Positions 1 to 5,684 are shown, counted from the stretch's first letter. The stretch: DNA of 5,939 nt from Pseudomonadota bacterium (GCA_023432655.1 JAEYUK010000218.1:1-5939), one strand, 5' to 3'. Program-made: numbers and translations. Notes: generated from the letters alone by a model not told the origin.

Positions 1-546
1 AGGTCCCTTTCCCCTGGCCCCTGCTTTTTCCCGGGAATCTCCTCCCGTCAAATGCCCGGCCGAGGTCATGAAATCTAATTTATTCACAAATGTTCTGAGA
101 CTTTGCTTTAAGATGATCCATACTTCTTCCGCACTCGAAGCAATCTCCGGCGCTCCTCCAGCTCCAGGCAAACGGACCTTGGGCTTATCGTAGGCACCAA
201 TAACGGTGGTGTTGATGTTTGCAAATTTATCAATTTGGGCCGCCCCCAAAAAGCCCACTTTTACCCTACCGCCTTGAAGCCAATAACGGAAAATTTCCGG
301 AACCGAGACAACAGTGTCAGCAGTTTCAGCTAACTCACCGTCCCCAATAGAAAGTGGAAGCACATGTGGTTTTGCACCAATTGTTCCTGATTCATAGATC
401 AGTACCACTTCCGGGGCATGAGTAAGTCTTGCGAGGTTGGAAGCGGCACTCGGAAGACCTATCCCGACAAAACAAACATCGCCATTTTGAAGATTACGGG
501 CGGCGGTGACTGTCATCATTTCATTGGGTGTATAACTTATACTCAT
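1..546 (-). CDS. catJ: 3-oxoadipate CoA-transferase beta subunit, CatJ-like (3' end beyond the window)
   Basis: Beta subunit of a family I CoA-transferase, which with CatI moves CoA from succinyl-CoA to 3-oxoadipate, giving 3-oxoadipyl-CoA in the cytoplasm. The frame reads 182 codons from ATG (544-546) to the left edge without a stop. From memory the family is about 260 residues, so roughly the last 75 are missing. The catalytic glutamate is Glu52 in YESGTIGAKP (51-60). Also visible are the family stretches PLSIGDGELAETADT (64-78), QGGRVKVGFLGAAQ (91-104) and RLPGAGGAPEIA (125-136). The ESG motif and overall pattern are of the glutaconate CoA-transferase/CatJ type rather than the shorter PcaJ type. 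Its ATG overlaps the catI stop as ATGA, and its Shine-Dalgarno GGGGGAG lies inside the end of catI, so translation is probably coupled. The substrate is inferred from the catBCA neighbours; the family is clear. Confidence 0.9.
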   Translation of the reverse strand, partial: MSISYTPNEMMTVTAARNLQNGDVCFVGIGLPSAASNLARLTHAPEVVLIYESGTIGAKPHVLPLSIGDGELAETADTVVSVPEIFRYWLQGGRVKVGFLGAAQIDKFANINTTVIGAYDKPKVRLPGAGGAPEIASSAEEVWIILKQSLRTFVNKLDFMTSAGHLTGGDSREKAGARGKGP

Positions 547-1391
547 ATCTCCCCCTCAAGACTTTTCTTAAACTCACTAAAGTCCGCCGTTCCATAAATA
601 TGTTTTTCAATCCACGAACTAAACTTGCCCCGGTCCCGTCCGATGGCATCCCAATCACGACAAAAAACATTATCTCTTTCATAATAACCATGAGCATAGG
701 ACGGGTGGGCGCCGCCAGGGACATGACAGATCGCTGTTACAACCCAATGAGGGAGTACGCAGGCATTAACCGGTGCTTTGAGATCATCAACAATTTCTTC
801 AACTGTCACAATCGCCACTTTCGCGGCCAGGACTGCTTCTTTTTGAACACCCACAATCCCTTGAATGAGGATGTTTCCTTTTTTGTCCGCTTTCTGGGCA
901 TGAATGACAGTCACATCAGGATTAATCGCAGGAGTTGCGGCCAGTTTTTCTCCGGTAAAAGGACAAATGACTGACTTAATATTCGTGTTATGTTTGGGAA
1001 GATCGGAGCCAATATAACCCCGTAAGACAGCAAACGGCAGACCTGAGGCTCCTGCCTGATATCTTGAGGCCATATCCGCATGTCCATGCTCTTCAATTTT
1101 TAATGGTACGGGCCAGCCTTCTTGAACCGCTTCCCGAAAACGATGAAGTGAACCGACTCCAGGATTCCCACCCCATGAGAAGATGAGTTTTGAAGCACAG
1201 CCAGCTCCGATCAGCTGGTCATAAATGAGATCGGGGGTCATACGAATTAACGTCAGATTTTTCTTACGCTGGCGGATAATCTCATGACCGGCAGCAAACG
1301 GAATTAAATGGGTAAAGCCTTCCATGGCAATGGTGGCCCCATCACTAACATATTCCTGGACTGCTTCCTTCAAAGAGAGAAACTTTGCCAT
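543..1391 (-). CDS. catI: 3-oxoadipate CoA-transferase alpha subunit, CatI-like
   Basis: Alpha subunit of the 3-oxoadipate:succinate CoA-transferase, the partner of the CatJ-like subunit encoded next to it. It has 282 residues, longer than PcaI (about 230 from memory) and matching the CatI/GctA type. Family features are the start MAKFLSLKEAVQEYV, the early glycine-rich stretch MEGFTHLIPFAAGHEII (23-39), FSWGGNPGVGS (71-81), the loop ASGLPFAVLRGYIGSDL (115-131) and the NPDVTVIHAQKADKKGN region (157-173). The ATG at 1389-1391 is preceded by AGGGGTGAG, which overlaps the catA stop codon. The catA-catI gap is 9 nt. The 3' end overlaps catJ by 4 nt. No sign of truncation or frameshift. Members of this family also act on glutaconate or other dicarboxylates, so the 3-oxoadipate assignment rests on the operon. 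Confidence 0.92.
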   Translation of the reverse strand: MAKFLSLKEAVQEYVSDGATIAMEGFTHLIPFAAGHEIIRQRKKNLTLIRMTPDLIYDQLIGAGCASKLIFSWGGNPGVGSLHRFREAVQEGWPVPLKIEEHGHADMASRYQAGASGLPFAVLRGYIGSDLPKHNTNIKSVICPFTGEKLAATPAINPDVTVIHAQKADKKGNILIQGIVGVQKEAVLAAKVAIVTVEEIVDDLKAPVNACVLPHWVVTAICHVPGGAHPSYAHGYYERDNVFCRDWDAIGRDRGKFSSWIEKHIYGTADFSEFKKSLEGEI

Positions 1392-1400
1392 AACTCACCC

Positions 1401-2261
1401 CTAAGCCTTTTGTAAGACGAAATCAAATCCAACATGTGAGTATGGTTTCTCTAATTGGTATTTGGCCATGAGCTTCGGATCATTCACTTTGTTGATTTTA
1501 ACGATCAATTCATCTCGAGTGGCAAAAGCAAAATCTTCATTAATATATTTATCCCCTGGCATATTCACCTGAGTTGTTAATGGAACATAACCAGGGGCCG
1601 TAACCATAAAATGAATGTGTGCTGGTCTGTGACCATGACGCCCTAATAGGTCCATGACTTTGTGAGTAGGACTTCCTGGAGGGACAGAATAACCTGGAGG
1701 GAGAAGCGTCTGAAAACCATAATGCCCATCTTCAGCTGTTTCAATAATCCTACGATTATTATAAGGAGTTTGAGTGGGATCAATAATAGAGTAAGTTCCT
1801 TGCTGATTTGCTAACCACACTTCAACCACGGCATTAGGAATAATTTTGCCATTAAGGTCTTTAACATTCCCTTCCATGATGAGCGTTTCACCTTGTTCTG
1901 TCCCATCGTCAATTCGGTCGAATCTTTTAGCGCGAGGGGCTCCGGGTACATGCAGTGGACCTTCAATAGCACGGGCCGTTCCGAAGGCCACACCTTTGGC
2001 CTTATCTTTTTCATCGGCCATAATATCCAGCAAGCGTTCCAGTCCCAAGCCTGCTCCCAAAAGTCCTGCTTCATTATTTTTACCAAGTTCATTTAACCAT
2101 CGGAAGAAGGCCCACATCTCTTCATGAGAAACGTCAAACTTCACCATGGTGTCAAAAATTTGCTTAGTCACATGCTCAATGATAGCGCGGGCCCTTTCAT
2201 TTCCAGGCGCAGATTGAACTGAATTGACTTCTGTCAGTAATGACTCAATTGTATATTCCAT
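1401..2261 (-). CDS. catA: catechol 1,2-dioxygenase (intradiol)
   Basis: Non-haem Fe(III) enzyme that cleaves catechol between its two hydroxylated carbons to cis,cis-muconate. It has 286 residues; the Pseudomonas and Acinetobacter enzymes are about 310. The N-terminal helical dimerisation/lipid-binding region (about 1-95) is followed by the beta-sandwich catalytic domain. The four iron ligands are visible: Tyr157 (GTYS), Tyr191 (PPGYS), His215 and His217 (RPAHIHF), with the conserved Arg212. These match Acinetobacter ADP1 Tyr164, Tyr200, His224, His226 and Arg221 with consistent offsets. Pocket residues Ile99, Pro102 and Leu103 in IEGPLHV, and Phe244-Ala245, also match. The usual histidine of the WHAN stretch is Leu150 here. 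A strong AAGGAG precedes the ATG and overlaps the end of catC; the gap is 12 nt. Context favours catechol over chlorocatechol or hydroxyquinol as substrate. Confidence 0.95.
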   Translation of the reverse strand: MEYTIESLLTEVNSVQSAPGNERARAIIEHVTKQIFDTMVKFDVSHEEMWAFFRWLNELGKNNEAGLLGAGLGLERLLDIMADEKDKAKGVAFGTARAIEGPLHVPGAPRAKRFDRIDDGTEQGETLIMEGNVKDLNGKIIPNAVVEVWLANQQGTYSIIDPTQTPYNNRRIIETAEDGHYGFQTLLPPGYSVPPGSPTHKVMDLLGRHGHRPAHIHFMVTAPGYVPLTTQVNMPGDKYINEDFAFATRDELIVKINKVNDPKLMAKYQLEKPYSHVGFDFVLQKA

Positions 2262-2273
2262 AAACTTTTCTCC

Positions 2274-2552
2274 TTAAATAATAGAAGACGGATGCTTACA
2301 TAAAGCATTCACTTCAATTTCCATGTATGGGAATAAAGGTAACTGCATGAGAAGATCGTGCAGTTCTTCGTTATCTTTTACGTCAAAGATGCTGTAGTTA
2401 GCGTAGTGGCCGGCAATTCGCCAGATGTGCTTCCATTTACCTTCTTTCTGAAGCTTTTGTGAGAATTCTTTTTCAGTTCTTTTTAATTCATCGGCTTCTT
2501 CTTTTTTGACTGAGGCCGGAATATTAACCGTCATCTTTACATGAAATAACAT
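2274..2552 (-). CDS. catC: muconolactone delta-isomerase
   Basis: Small cytoplasmic enzyme that moves the double bond of muconolactone to give 3-oxoadipate enol-lactone, the step after CatB. It has 92 residues, against 96 in Pseudomonas putida, whose extra residues lie at the C-terminus. The protein is near-collinear with the family: MLFHVKMTVNIP at the start, the charged helix of about 17-36, then IWRIAGHYANYSIFDV (43-58), LMQLPLFPYMEIEV (68-81) and LCKHPSSI near the end. Family members assemble as decamers of ferredoxin-like subunits. The ATG shares one base with the catB stop (TAATG), and GGAGAG upstream lies inside the end of catB, so reinitiation after catB is likely. The catB-catC order is typical of cat clusters. 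Confidence 0.97.
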   Translation of the reverse strand: MLFHVKMTVNIPASVKKEEADELKRTEKEFSQKLQKEGKWKHIWRIAGHYANYSIFDVKDNEELHDLLMQLPLFPYMEIEVNALCKHPSSII

Positions 2553-3679
2553 TAGTCTCTCCGTTGATAATGTTTAACTTTATCCATATCAAGCTCCAGA
2601 CCAAGACCTGGACCTTCAGGAAGAATCATTTGATAATTTTCAAACTGTGGCGGATTGGTGACGATGTCATCAGTCAATAGAAGTGGTCCAAAGAGTTCCG
2701 TCCCCCACTCAAGGTTACTTAGTGTTGCAAAAGCATGGGCCGAAGCTATAGAACCAATACTTCCTTCCAGCATAGTGCCACCATAAAGGGAAATTCCTGC
2801 AGCTTCTGCAATCCTTGCCACCTTAAGCACTGACATGGGTCCTCCGGATTTGGCAATTTTCAAAGCAAACACATCACAAGCACCAAGGGCCGCCAGATCA
2901 AAGGCGTTTTCTATGGTATCAACTGCTTCATCGGCCATTATAGGAACGATGAAGTGCTTTCGAAGTCGAGCAAGCCCTCGATGATTGGTTTTATCAATGG
3001 GTTGTTCAATCAGGTCTACACCAGCTTCCTGAAGTGCGGCCACCCCAAGCTTAGCGGTGCTTTCACTCCAGGCCTGATTAATGTCGACGGTAATGCGGGC
3101 CCTCGAACCTAGCGCCTTTTTAATTTTACTCACGTGAGCAATATCCACTTCCGGAGCGAGAGAGCCGATTTTTAGTTTGAAGGTGTTGTGTTTTTTAAGA
3201 GAAAGAAGTTTTTCCGCTTCATCAATATCTTTCTCAGTTACCCCACTGGCCAGGGTCCATAAGACCGGCAAGGTATCGGTCACGGGGCCTCCTAATAGGG
3301 CCGCCAAAGAAATATTAAGGCGCTTGGCCTGGACATCTAACAGAGCAGTCTCAATTCCAGACTTGGCAAAACGATTGCCTTTGGCGACTTGATTGATTTT
3401 AAGTAAGAGCCGATTAATATTCCTTGGATCTTCATTAAGTATTGCCGGTGCAAGATATCGATCAATAGTGAGTTTAATTCCCTCAGGTGACTCATCTCCA
3501 TAACTAAGACCGCCGATGGTAGTGGCCTCCCCTAAACCTACGATGTCATCACTACAATGAAGCTGGATAATCACCATGGTTTGTTTTTGCATGGTTGCCA
3601 TAGATAACTTATGGGGCCTGATCGTTGGCAAATCTATAATAAAGGTTTCCACTCTGGTAATTTTCAATTTGTCTTTCAT
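2552..3679 (-). CDS. catB: muconate cycloisomerase (muconate lactonizing enzyme)
   Basis: Enolase-superfamily enzyme that cyclises cis,cis-muconate to (+)-muconolactone with a divalent metal, usually Mn2+. It has 375 residues, the normal family length. The N-terminal capping domain includes DLPTIRPHKL (16-25) and GEATTIGGLSYG (50-61). In the barrel domain the KLK motif gives Lys168 and Lys170, the metal ligands are Asp199, Glu225 and Asp250, the general acid/base lysine is Lys274, and Glu328 lies in GTELFGPLLL. All are one position on from P. putida CatB (Asp198, Glu224, Asp249, Lys273, Glu327). The start is the ATG at 3677-3679 because the homologous N-terminus begins there. An in-frame TTG at 3713-3715 would add 12 unrelated residues and falls in the probable -35 box. 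No Shine-Dalgarno precedes the ATG, which fits a leaderless transcript. First gene of the operon; its stop overlaps catC by 1 nt. Confidence 0.96.
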   Translation of the reverse strand: MKDKLKITRVETFIIDLPTIRPHKLSMATMQKQTMVIIQLHCSDDIVGLGEATTIGGLSYGDESPEGIKLTIDRYLAPAILNEDPRNINRLLLKINQVAKGNRFAKSGIETALLDVQAKRLNISLAALLGGPVTDTLPVLWTLASGVTEKDIDEAEKLLSLKKHNTFKLKIGSLAPEVDIAHVSKIKKALGSRARITVDINQAWSESTAKLGVAALQEAGVDLIEQPIDKTNHRGLARLRKHFIVPIMADEAVDTIENAFDLAALGACDVFALKIAKSGGPMSVLKVARIAEAAGISLYGGTMLEGSIGSIASAHAFATLSNLEWGTELFGPLLLTDDIVTNPPQFENYQMILPEGPGLGLELDMDKVKHYQRRD

Positions 3680-3715
3680 GCTCAAATTATAAATGTTGAC
3701 GAGATGCGAGTCCAA
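3680..3715 (-). promoter_or_regulatory. predicted cat operon promoter, abutting the catB start codon
   Basis: On the minus strand a perfect TATAAT (3686-3691) lies exactly 6 nt before the catB ATG. An upstream hexamer TTGGAC (3710-3715) sits 18 nt away and matches the -35 consensus only at its first three bases. A weak -35 is usual for promoters that need a LysR-type activator. The spacing puts transcription start at or within a base of the A of the catB ATG. This is inferred from sequence alone. Confidence 0.6.
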
Positions 3716-3724
3716 GACCCAGAA

Positions 3725-3738
3725 TATTAGTCCTAATA
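3725..3738 (+). promoter_or_regulatory. second inverted repeat in the cat regulatory region
   Basis: TATTAG (3725-3730), a TC spacer and CTAATA (3733-3738) form a perfect 6-bp-arm dyad. It shares three bases with the ATAC-N7-GTAT operator, and the two centres are about 11.5 bp apart, close to one helical turn. It could be an auxiliary regulator contact between operator and promoter, or part of the regulator's own promoter (TATTAG is a weak -10). Its role is inferred only from symmetry and position. Confidence 0.4.
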
Positions 3739-3750
3739 CCCAGGAGGTAT
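3736..3750 (+). promoter_or_regulatory. BenM/CatM-type operator ATAC-N7-GTAT
   Basis: ATAC (3736-3739), seven bases, then GTAT (3747-3750) is an exact match to the known BenM/CatM recognition consensus and contains the general LysR T-N11-A pattern. The inner bases extend the dyad to ATACC/GGTAT. Its centre at 3743 is 64 bp upstream of the catB start codon, the usual place for a LysR recognition site if transcription begins at that ATG. It also covers the regulator's own Shine-Dalgarno, so binding could restrain the regulator's expression. Both consequences are inferred. Confidence 0.75.
3742..3748 (+). promoter_or_regulatory. Shine-Dalgarno of the LysR regulator, inside the operator
   Basis: AGGAGGT lies four bases before the ATG at 3753 and settles the start of the regulator. 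It falls entirely inside the ATAC-N7-GTAT site. In the mRNA the same symmetry (AUACC with GGUAU, loop CAGGA) could form a small hairpin hiding the ribosome-binding site, though only if transcription starts upstream of 3736. Confidence 0.8.
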
Positions 3751-3752
3751 CG

Positions 3753-4670
3753 ATGGAACTCCGGCATCTGCGCTATTTTCTTGAGATAACACGCGACATG
3801 AATATGACCCGTGCAGCCGAAAGACTTCACATGTCGCAACCTCCTCTTAGCCGTCAGATCCGACAACTCGAAGAAGAACTAGGAACAGAGCTGTTCGCAC
3901 GAAATGGCAAACAGCTAAAACTGACTCAAGCGGGTAAGTTTTTTATCGATAAGGCCCACCAGATTTTAAAGGCCGTGGAGGAAACAGAAACGGCCATGAA
4001 AAGAATCGGTCGCTCCGGTCACTCTTGGCTTAATATTGGTTTTGTCCCTTCGACTATCTACGGTTTTCTTCCAGAAGTCCTACGCCGCTATCGCAGTAAC
4101 TACCCAGAAATCGAATTTAATCTGACTGAGCACATGAGCTATCATCAAGTTCAGGCATTAAAGTCTGGTCAGATCGACGTAGGATTTGGGCGGATTCTTT
4201 TTGATGATACTGAGATAAGACAAGAAATCGTTTTAAAAGAAGATTTAATGGTGGTTCTACCTAAGAATCATCCATTGAGCAGAAAAACGTCACTCACCTT
4301 GAAGATGATTGCGAATGAACCTCTGATACTATATCCACTGAGACCTCGCCCGAATTATGCAGACCAGATAACGGCCCTCTTCTACCATGAAGGGCTTAAT
4401 CCGCAGGTTATCCAAGAAGTTCAGGAGCTGCAAACCACTCTAGGTCTTGTGGCCTCAGGTGTGGGCCTTACAATAGTTCCCAAATCTGTTCAAAAGATGC
4501 GCTCCGGAGATGTGAATTACATCGCTATAAAAAACGAAAATGCAACTTCTCCGGTGATTATGATGTATCGACAAAATGAAGAGACACCAGAGGTCCTTAA
4601 TTTTATCAAGCGCATACGGTTACTCTCAGGAATAAGCCGAAGCCGACAAAAGATTCTCGCCGGAAAATAA
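3753..4670 (+). CDS. catR: LysR-type transcriptional regulator of the catechol operon (CatM/BenM/CatR-like)
   Basis: Transcription factor, predicted to activate the divergent cat operon in response to cis,cis-muconate. It has 305 residues, normal for the family. The N-terminal winged helix-turn-helix covers about residues 1-60: MELRHLRYF, then AAERLHMSQPPLSRQIRQLE (21-40) and LFARNGKQLKLTQAG. A linker helix (about 62-88) leads to the effector domain (about 92-295), with GFVPSTIYGFLPEVL, IDVGFGR (141-147), LYPLRPRPNY (193-202) and LGLVASGVGLTIVP (230-243). Aligned by eye with BenM, the muconate-contacting Ser99, Thr128, Pro201 and Phe203 correspond to Ser100, Ser129, Pro200 and Tyr202. The start is fixed by AGGAGGT (3742-3748), four bases before the ATG, and by homology; an in-frame ATG at 3693 would add 20 unrelated residues. 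The symbol follows function; catM or benM would serve equally. Confidence 0.9.
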   Translation: MELRHLRYFLEITRDMNMTRAAERLHMSQPPLSRQIRQLEEELGTELFARNGKQLKLTQAGKFFIDKAHQILKAVEETETAMKRIGRSGHSWLNIGFVPSTIYGFLPEVLRRYRSNYPEIEFNLTEHMSYHQVQALKSGQIDVGFGRILFDDTEIRQEIVLKEDLMVVLPKNHPLSRKTSLTLKMIANEPLILYPLRPRPNYADQITALFYHEGLNPQVIQEVQELQTTLGLVASGVGLTIVPKSVQKMRSGDVNYIAIKNENATSPVIMMYRQNEETPEVLNFIKRIRLLSGISRSRQKILAGK

Positions 4671-4692
4671 TTTCACACTTCTTAAACGTTTG

Positions 4693-4724
4693 TTTGAGTT
4701 CTGACAGAGAAATTTGACTTCTGA
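4693..4724 (+). repeat. 20-bp-period direct repeat upstream of the exported-protein gene
   Basis: TTTGAGTTCTGA (4693-4704) and TTTGACTTCTGA (4713-4724) agree at 11 of 12 positions with a period of exactly 20 bp, about two helical turns. The second copy overlaps the candidate -35 box TTGACT. The pattern suits tandem binding of a regulator on one face of the DNA, but no family can be named from it. Confidence 0.5.
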
Positions 4725-4741
4725 TTCCAGGGCAATATTAT
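4714..4741 (+). promoter_or_regulatory. predicted sigma70-like promoter for the exported-protein gene
   Basis: TTGACT (4714-4719, 5 of 6 to consensus), a 16-nt spacer and TATTAT (4736-4741, 5 of 6). Transcription would start at about 4748, at or one base before the ATG at 4749, leaving no leader. The ATG at 4740 would then lie outside the transcript. If the gene is instead read through from the regulator, 4740 could be used. Confidence 0.5.
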
Positions 4742-4748
4742 GGGCCCA

Positions 4749-5624
4749 ATGAAAAAGCTACTCATCTTCGCTCTTGTCTGTTTAGGCCAATGGGCAGAAG
4801 CTTACGATTTTCAAACGCGTCTTCTGATCGACAAAACTTACGTCCGCGACAATAGTTATTGCCAGTTAGATCACAAGAGATTTGAAATCGAGATACGCAG
4901 CTTCGATAAATACACAGAGGTGAACGACTCGGAGTATGGCGAATACACCTTTGTGATGCAAAGTGGGAAACAAATCCTTCTCCCGATAAATCAGGACAAT
5001 TTAGGAAAATACCGTCTCTTTAAAGGGAAAACTGAGCATTGTACTAAGTCCCTGGCCGTGGCCATTGGCAAGGATGTTTTGGCACTGCTCTTTTTAAAAG
5101 ATAATCGACCTCTTGGTGATACCCTTTCTGTCGTTTTATACAACGTCCTCACCCACAATACAGAACTGATTGAAACGAACTACCGTCCACTTCACGGCGT
5201 GTCGTTTAAGAACAAAATTAAATTTCAAACTGATTCCGAAACAGCGACACCCAATTTTGGAAAGATCATCCTTAATGGAAAAAGCTATATCTACCAGGAG
5301 AAATATATCAGGCCCTGGATGAGTTACGATGGTCATGATTTTGAGGTTGACCCGTACTTAAGTTTTGAAAAGTCCTCTATAAAAAATCATTTTCAGAATC
5401 GGTTAGAATTTGAAAGGCACTTTGGCTGGAACGCTAACTCCAGAAAGTATGTCTTAGAAAGATATCTCTATGCTGTGAACCATGAATTAAAAGAAGAGTG
5501 TCTCGCTATACCTTTTAAACCTAAAAAAAACCTCACTCAGCATCAGTGGAAATGCAAGAGTATGAATTTCAATGTTCGTGACCAGATCGCTTTACCTTTA
5601 CTCACCACAATCTTTTCTTATTAA
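4749..5624 (+). CDS. predicted exported protein of unknown function with four cysteines
   Basis: I do not recognise this protein. It has 291 residues from ATG 4749. A typical signal peptide is visible: MKK, a hydrophobic core (LLIFALVCL, 4-12) and probable cleavage after WAEA (Ala18), leaving a mature protein starting YDFQ. No further membrane segment is evident, so periplasmic, surface or secreted. Four cysteines remain after cleavage (about Cys38, Cys98, Cys251, Cys269), enough for two disulfides. The rest is rich in aromatic and charged residues, including RPWMSYDGHDFEVDPYLSF near 188-206. Start choice: 4749 gives the better signal peptide and fits the promoter at 4714-4741. The in-frame ATG at 4740 adds only Met-Gly-Pro and has a weak AGGG seven bases upstream. 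It lies 78 nt after the regulator, on the same strand, but nothing links it to catechol metabolism. Confidence 0.75.
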   Translation: MKKLLIFALVCLGQWAEAYDFQTRLLIDKTYVRDNSYCQLDHKRFEIEIRSFDKYTEVNDSEYGEYTFVMQSGKQILLPINQDNLGKYRLFKGKTEHCTKSLAVAIGKDVLALLFLKDNRPLGDTLSVVLYNVLTHNTELIETNYRPLHGVSFKNKIKFQTDSETATPNFGKIILNGKSYIYQEKYIRPWMSYDGHDFEVDPYLSFEKSSIKNHFQNRLEFERHFGWNANSRKYVLERYLYAVNHELKEECLAIPFKPKKNLTQHQWKCKSMNFNVRDQIALPLLTTIFSY

Positions 5625-5641
5625 TTAATTAGTAAGTCCTT

Positions 5642-5682
5642 TTCCTCCTGGTAGGTTTAAATTATTCCCATCATTGGAGGAA
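5642..5682 (+). promoter_or_regulatory. possible Shine-Dalgarno-sequestering hairpin
   Basis: TTCCTCC (5642-5648) is the exact reverse complement of GGAGGAA (5676-5682), which includes the Shine-Dalgarno of the gene starting at 5685. The 7-bp stem would enclose 27 nt. If the mRNA includes 5642, for example by read-through from the preceding gene, the ribosome-binding site could be hidden. The stem is short for so large a loop, so this is a candidate only. Confidence 0.35.
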
Positions 5683-5684
5683 CT

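Noticed and set aside
528..974. 148-codon plus-strand open frame opposite catI
   Set aside because: It lies antisense within a well-conserved gene, with no recognisable domain; a shadow of catI codon usage.
1846..2127. Plus-strand open frame of 93 codons opposite catA
   Set aside because: Low-complexity, serine- and proline-rich translation antisense to conserved catA sequence; no support as a gene.
3680..3715. catB start at the in-frame TTG (3713-3715), adding 12 residues
   Set aside because: The extra residues have no counterpart in CatB proteins, there is no Shine-Dalgarno before it, and the TTG and following bases fit the -35/-10 promoter region.
3734..3739. TAATAC as the -10 box of the regulator promoter
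   Set aside because: Transcription would begin at about 3746, inside the Shine-Dalgarno, and no good -35 box lies 17 nt upstream.
3693..3752. LysR regulator start at ATG 3693, adding 20 residues
   Set aside because: The family begins at MELRHLRYF, and a strong AGGAGGT directly precedes the ATG at 3753.
4684..4691. AAACGTTT palindrome after the regulator, considered as a terminator
   Set aside because: Self-complementary but with no loop, no GC-rich stem and no T-tract of the right form; no convincing intrinsic terminator in 4671-4739.
4749..4805. Lipoprotein signal (Cys in the hydrophobic core of the 291-residue protein)
   Set aside because: The cysteine is preceded by Ala-Leu-Val, not a lipobox with Gly/Ala/Ser at -1, and the core continues past it to an AEA-type signal peptidase I site.
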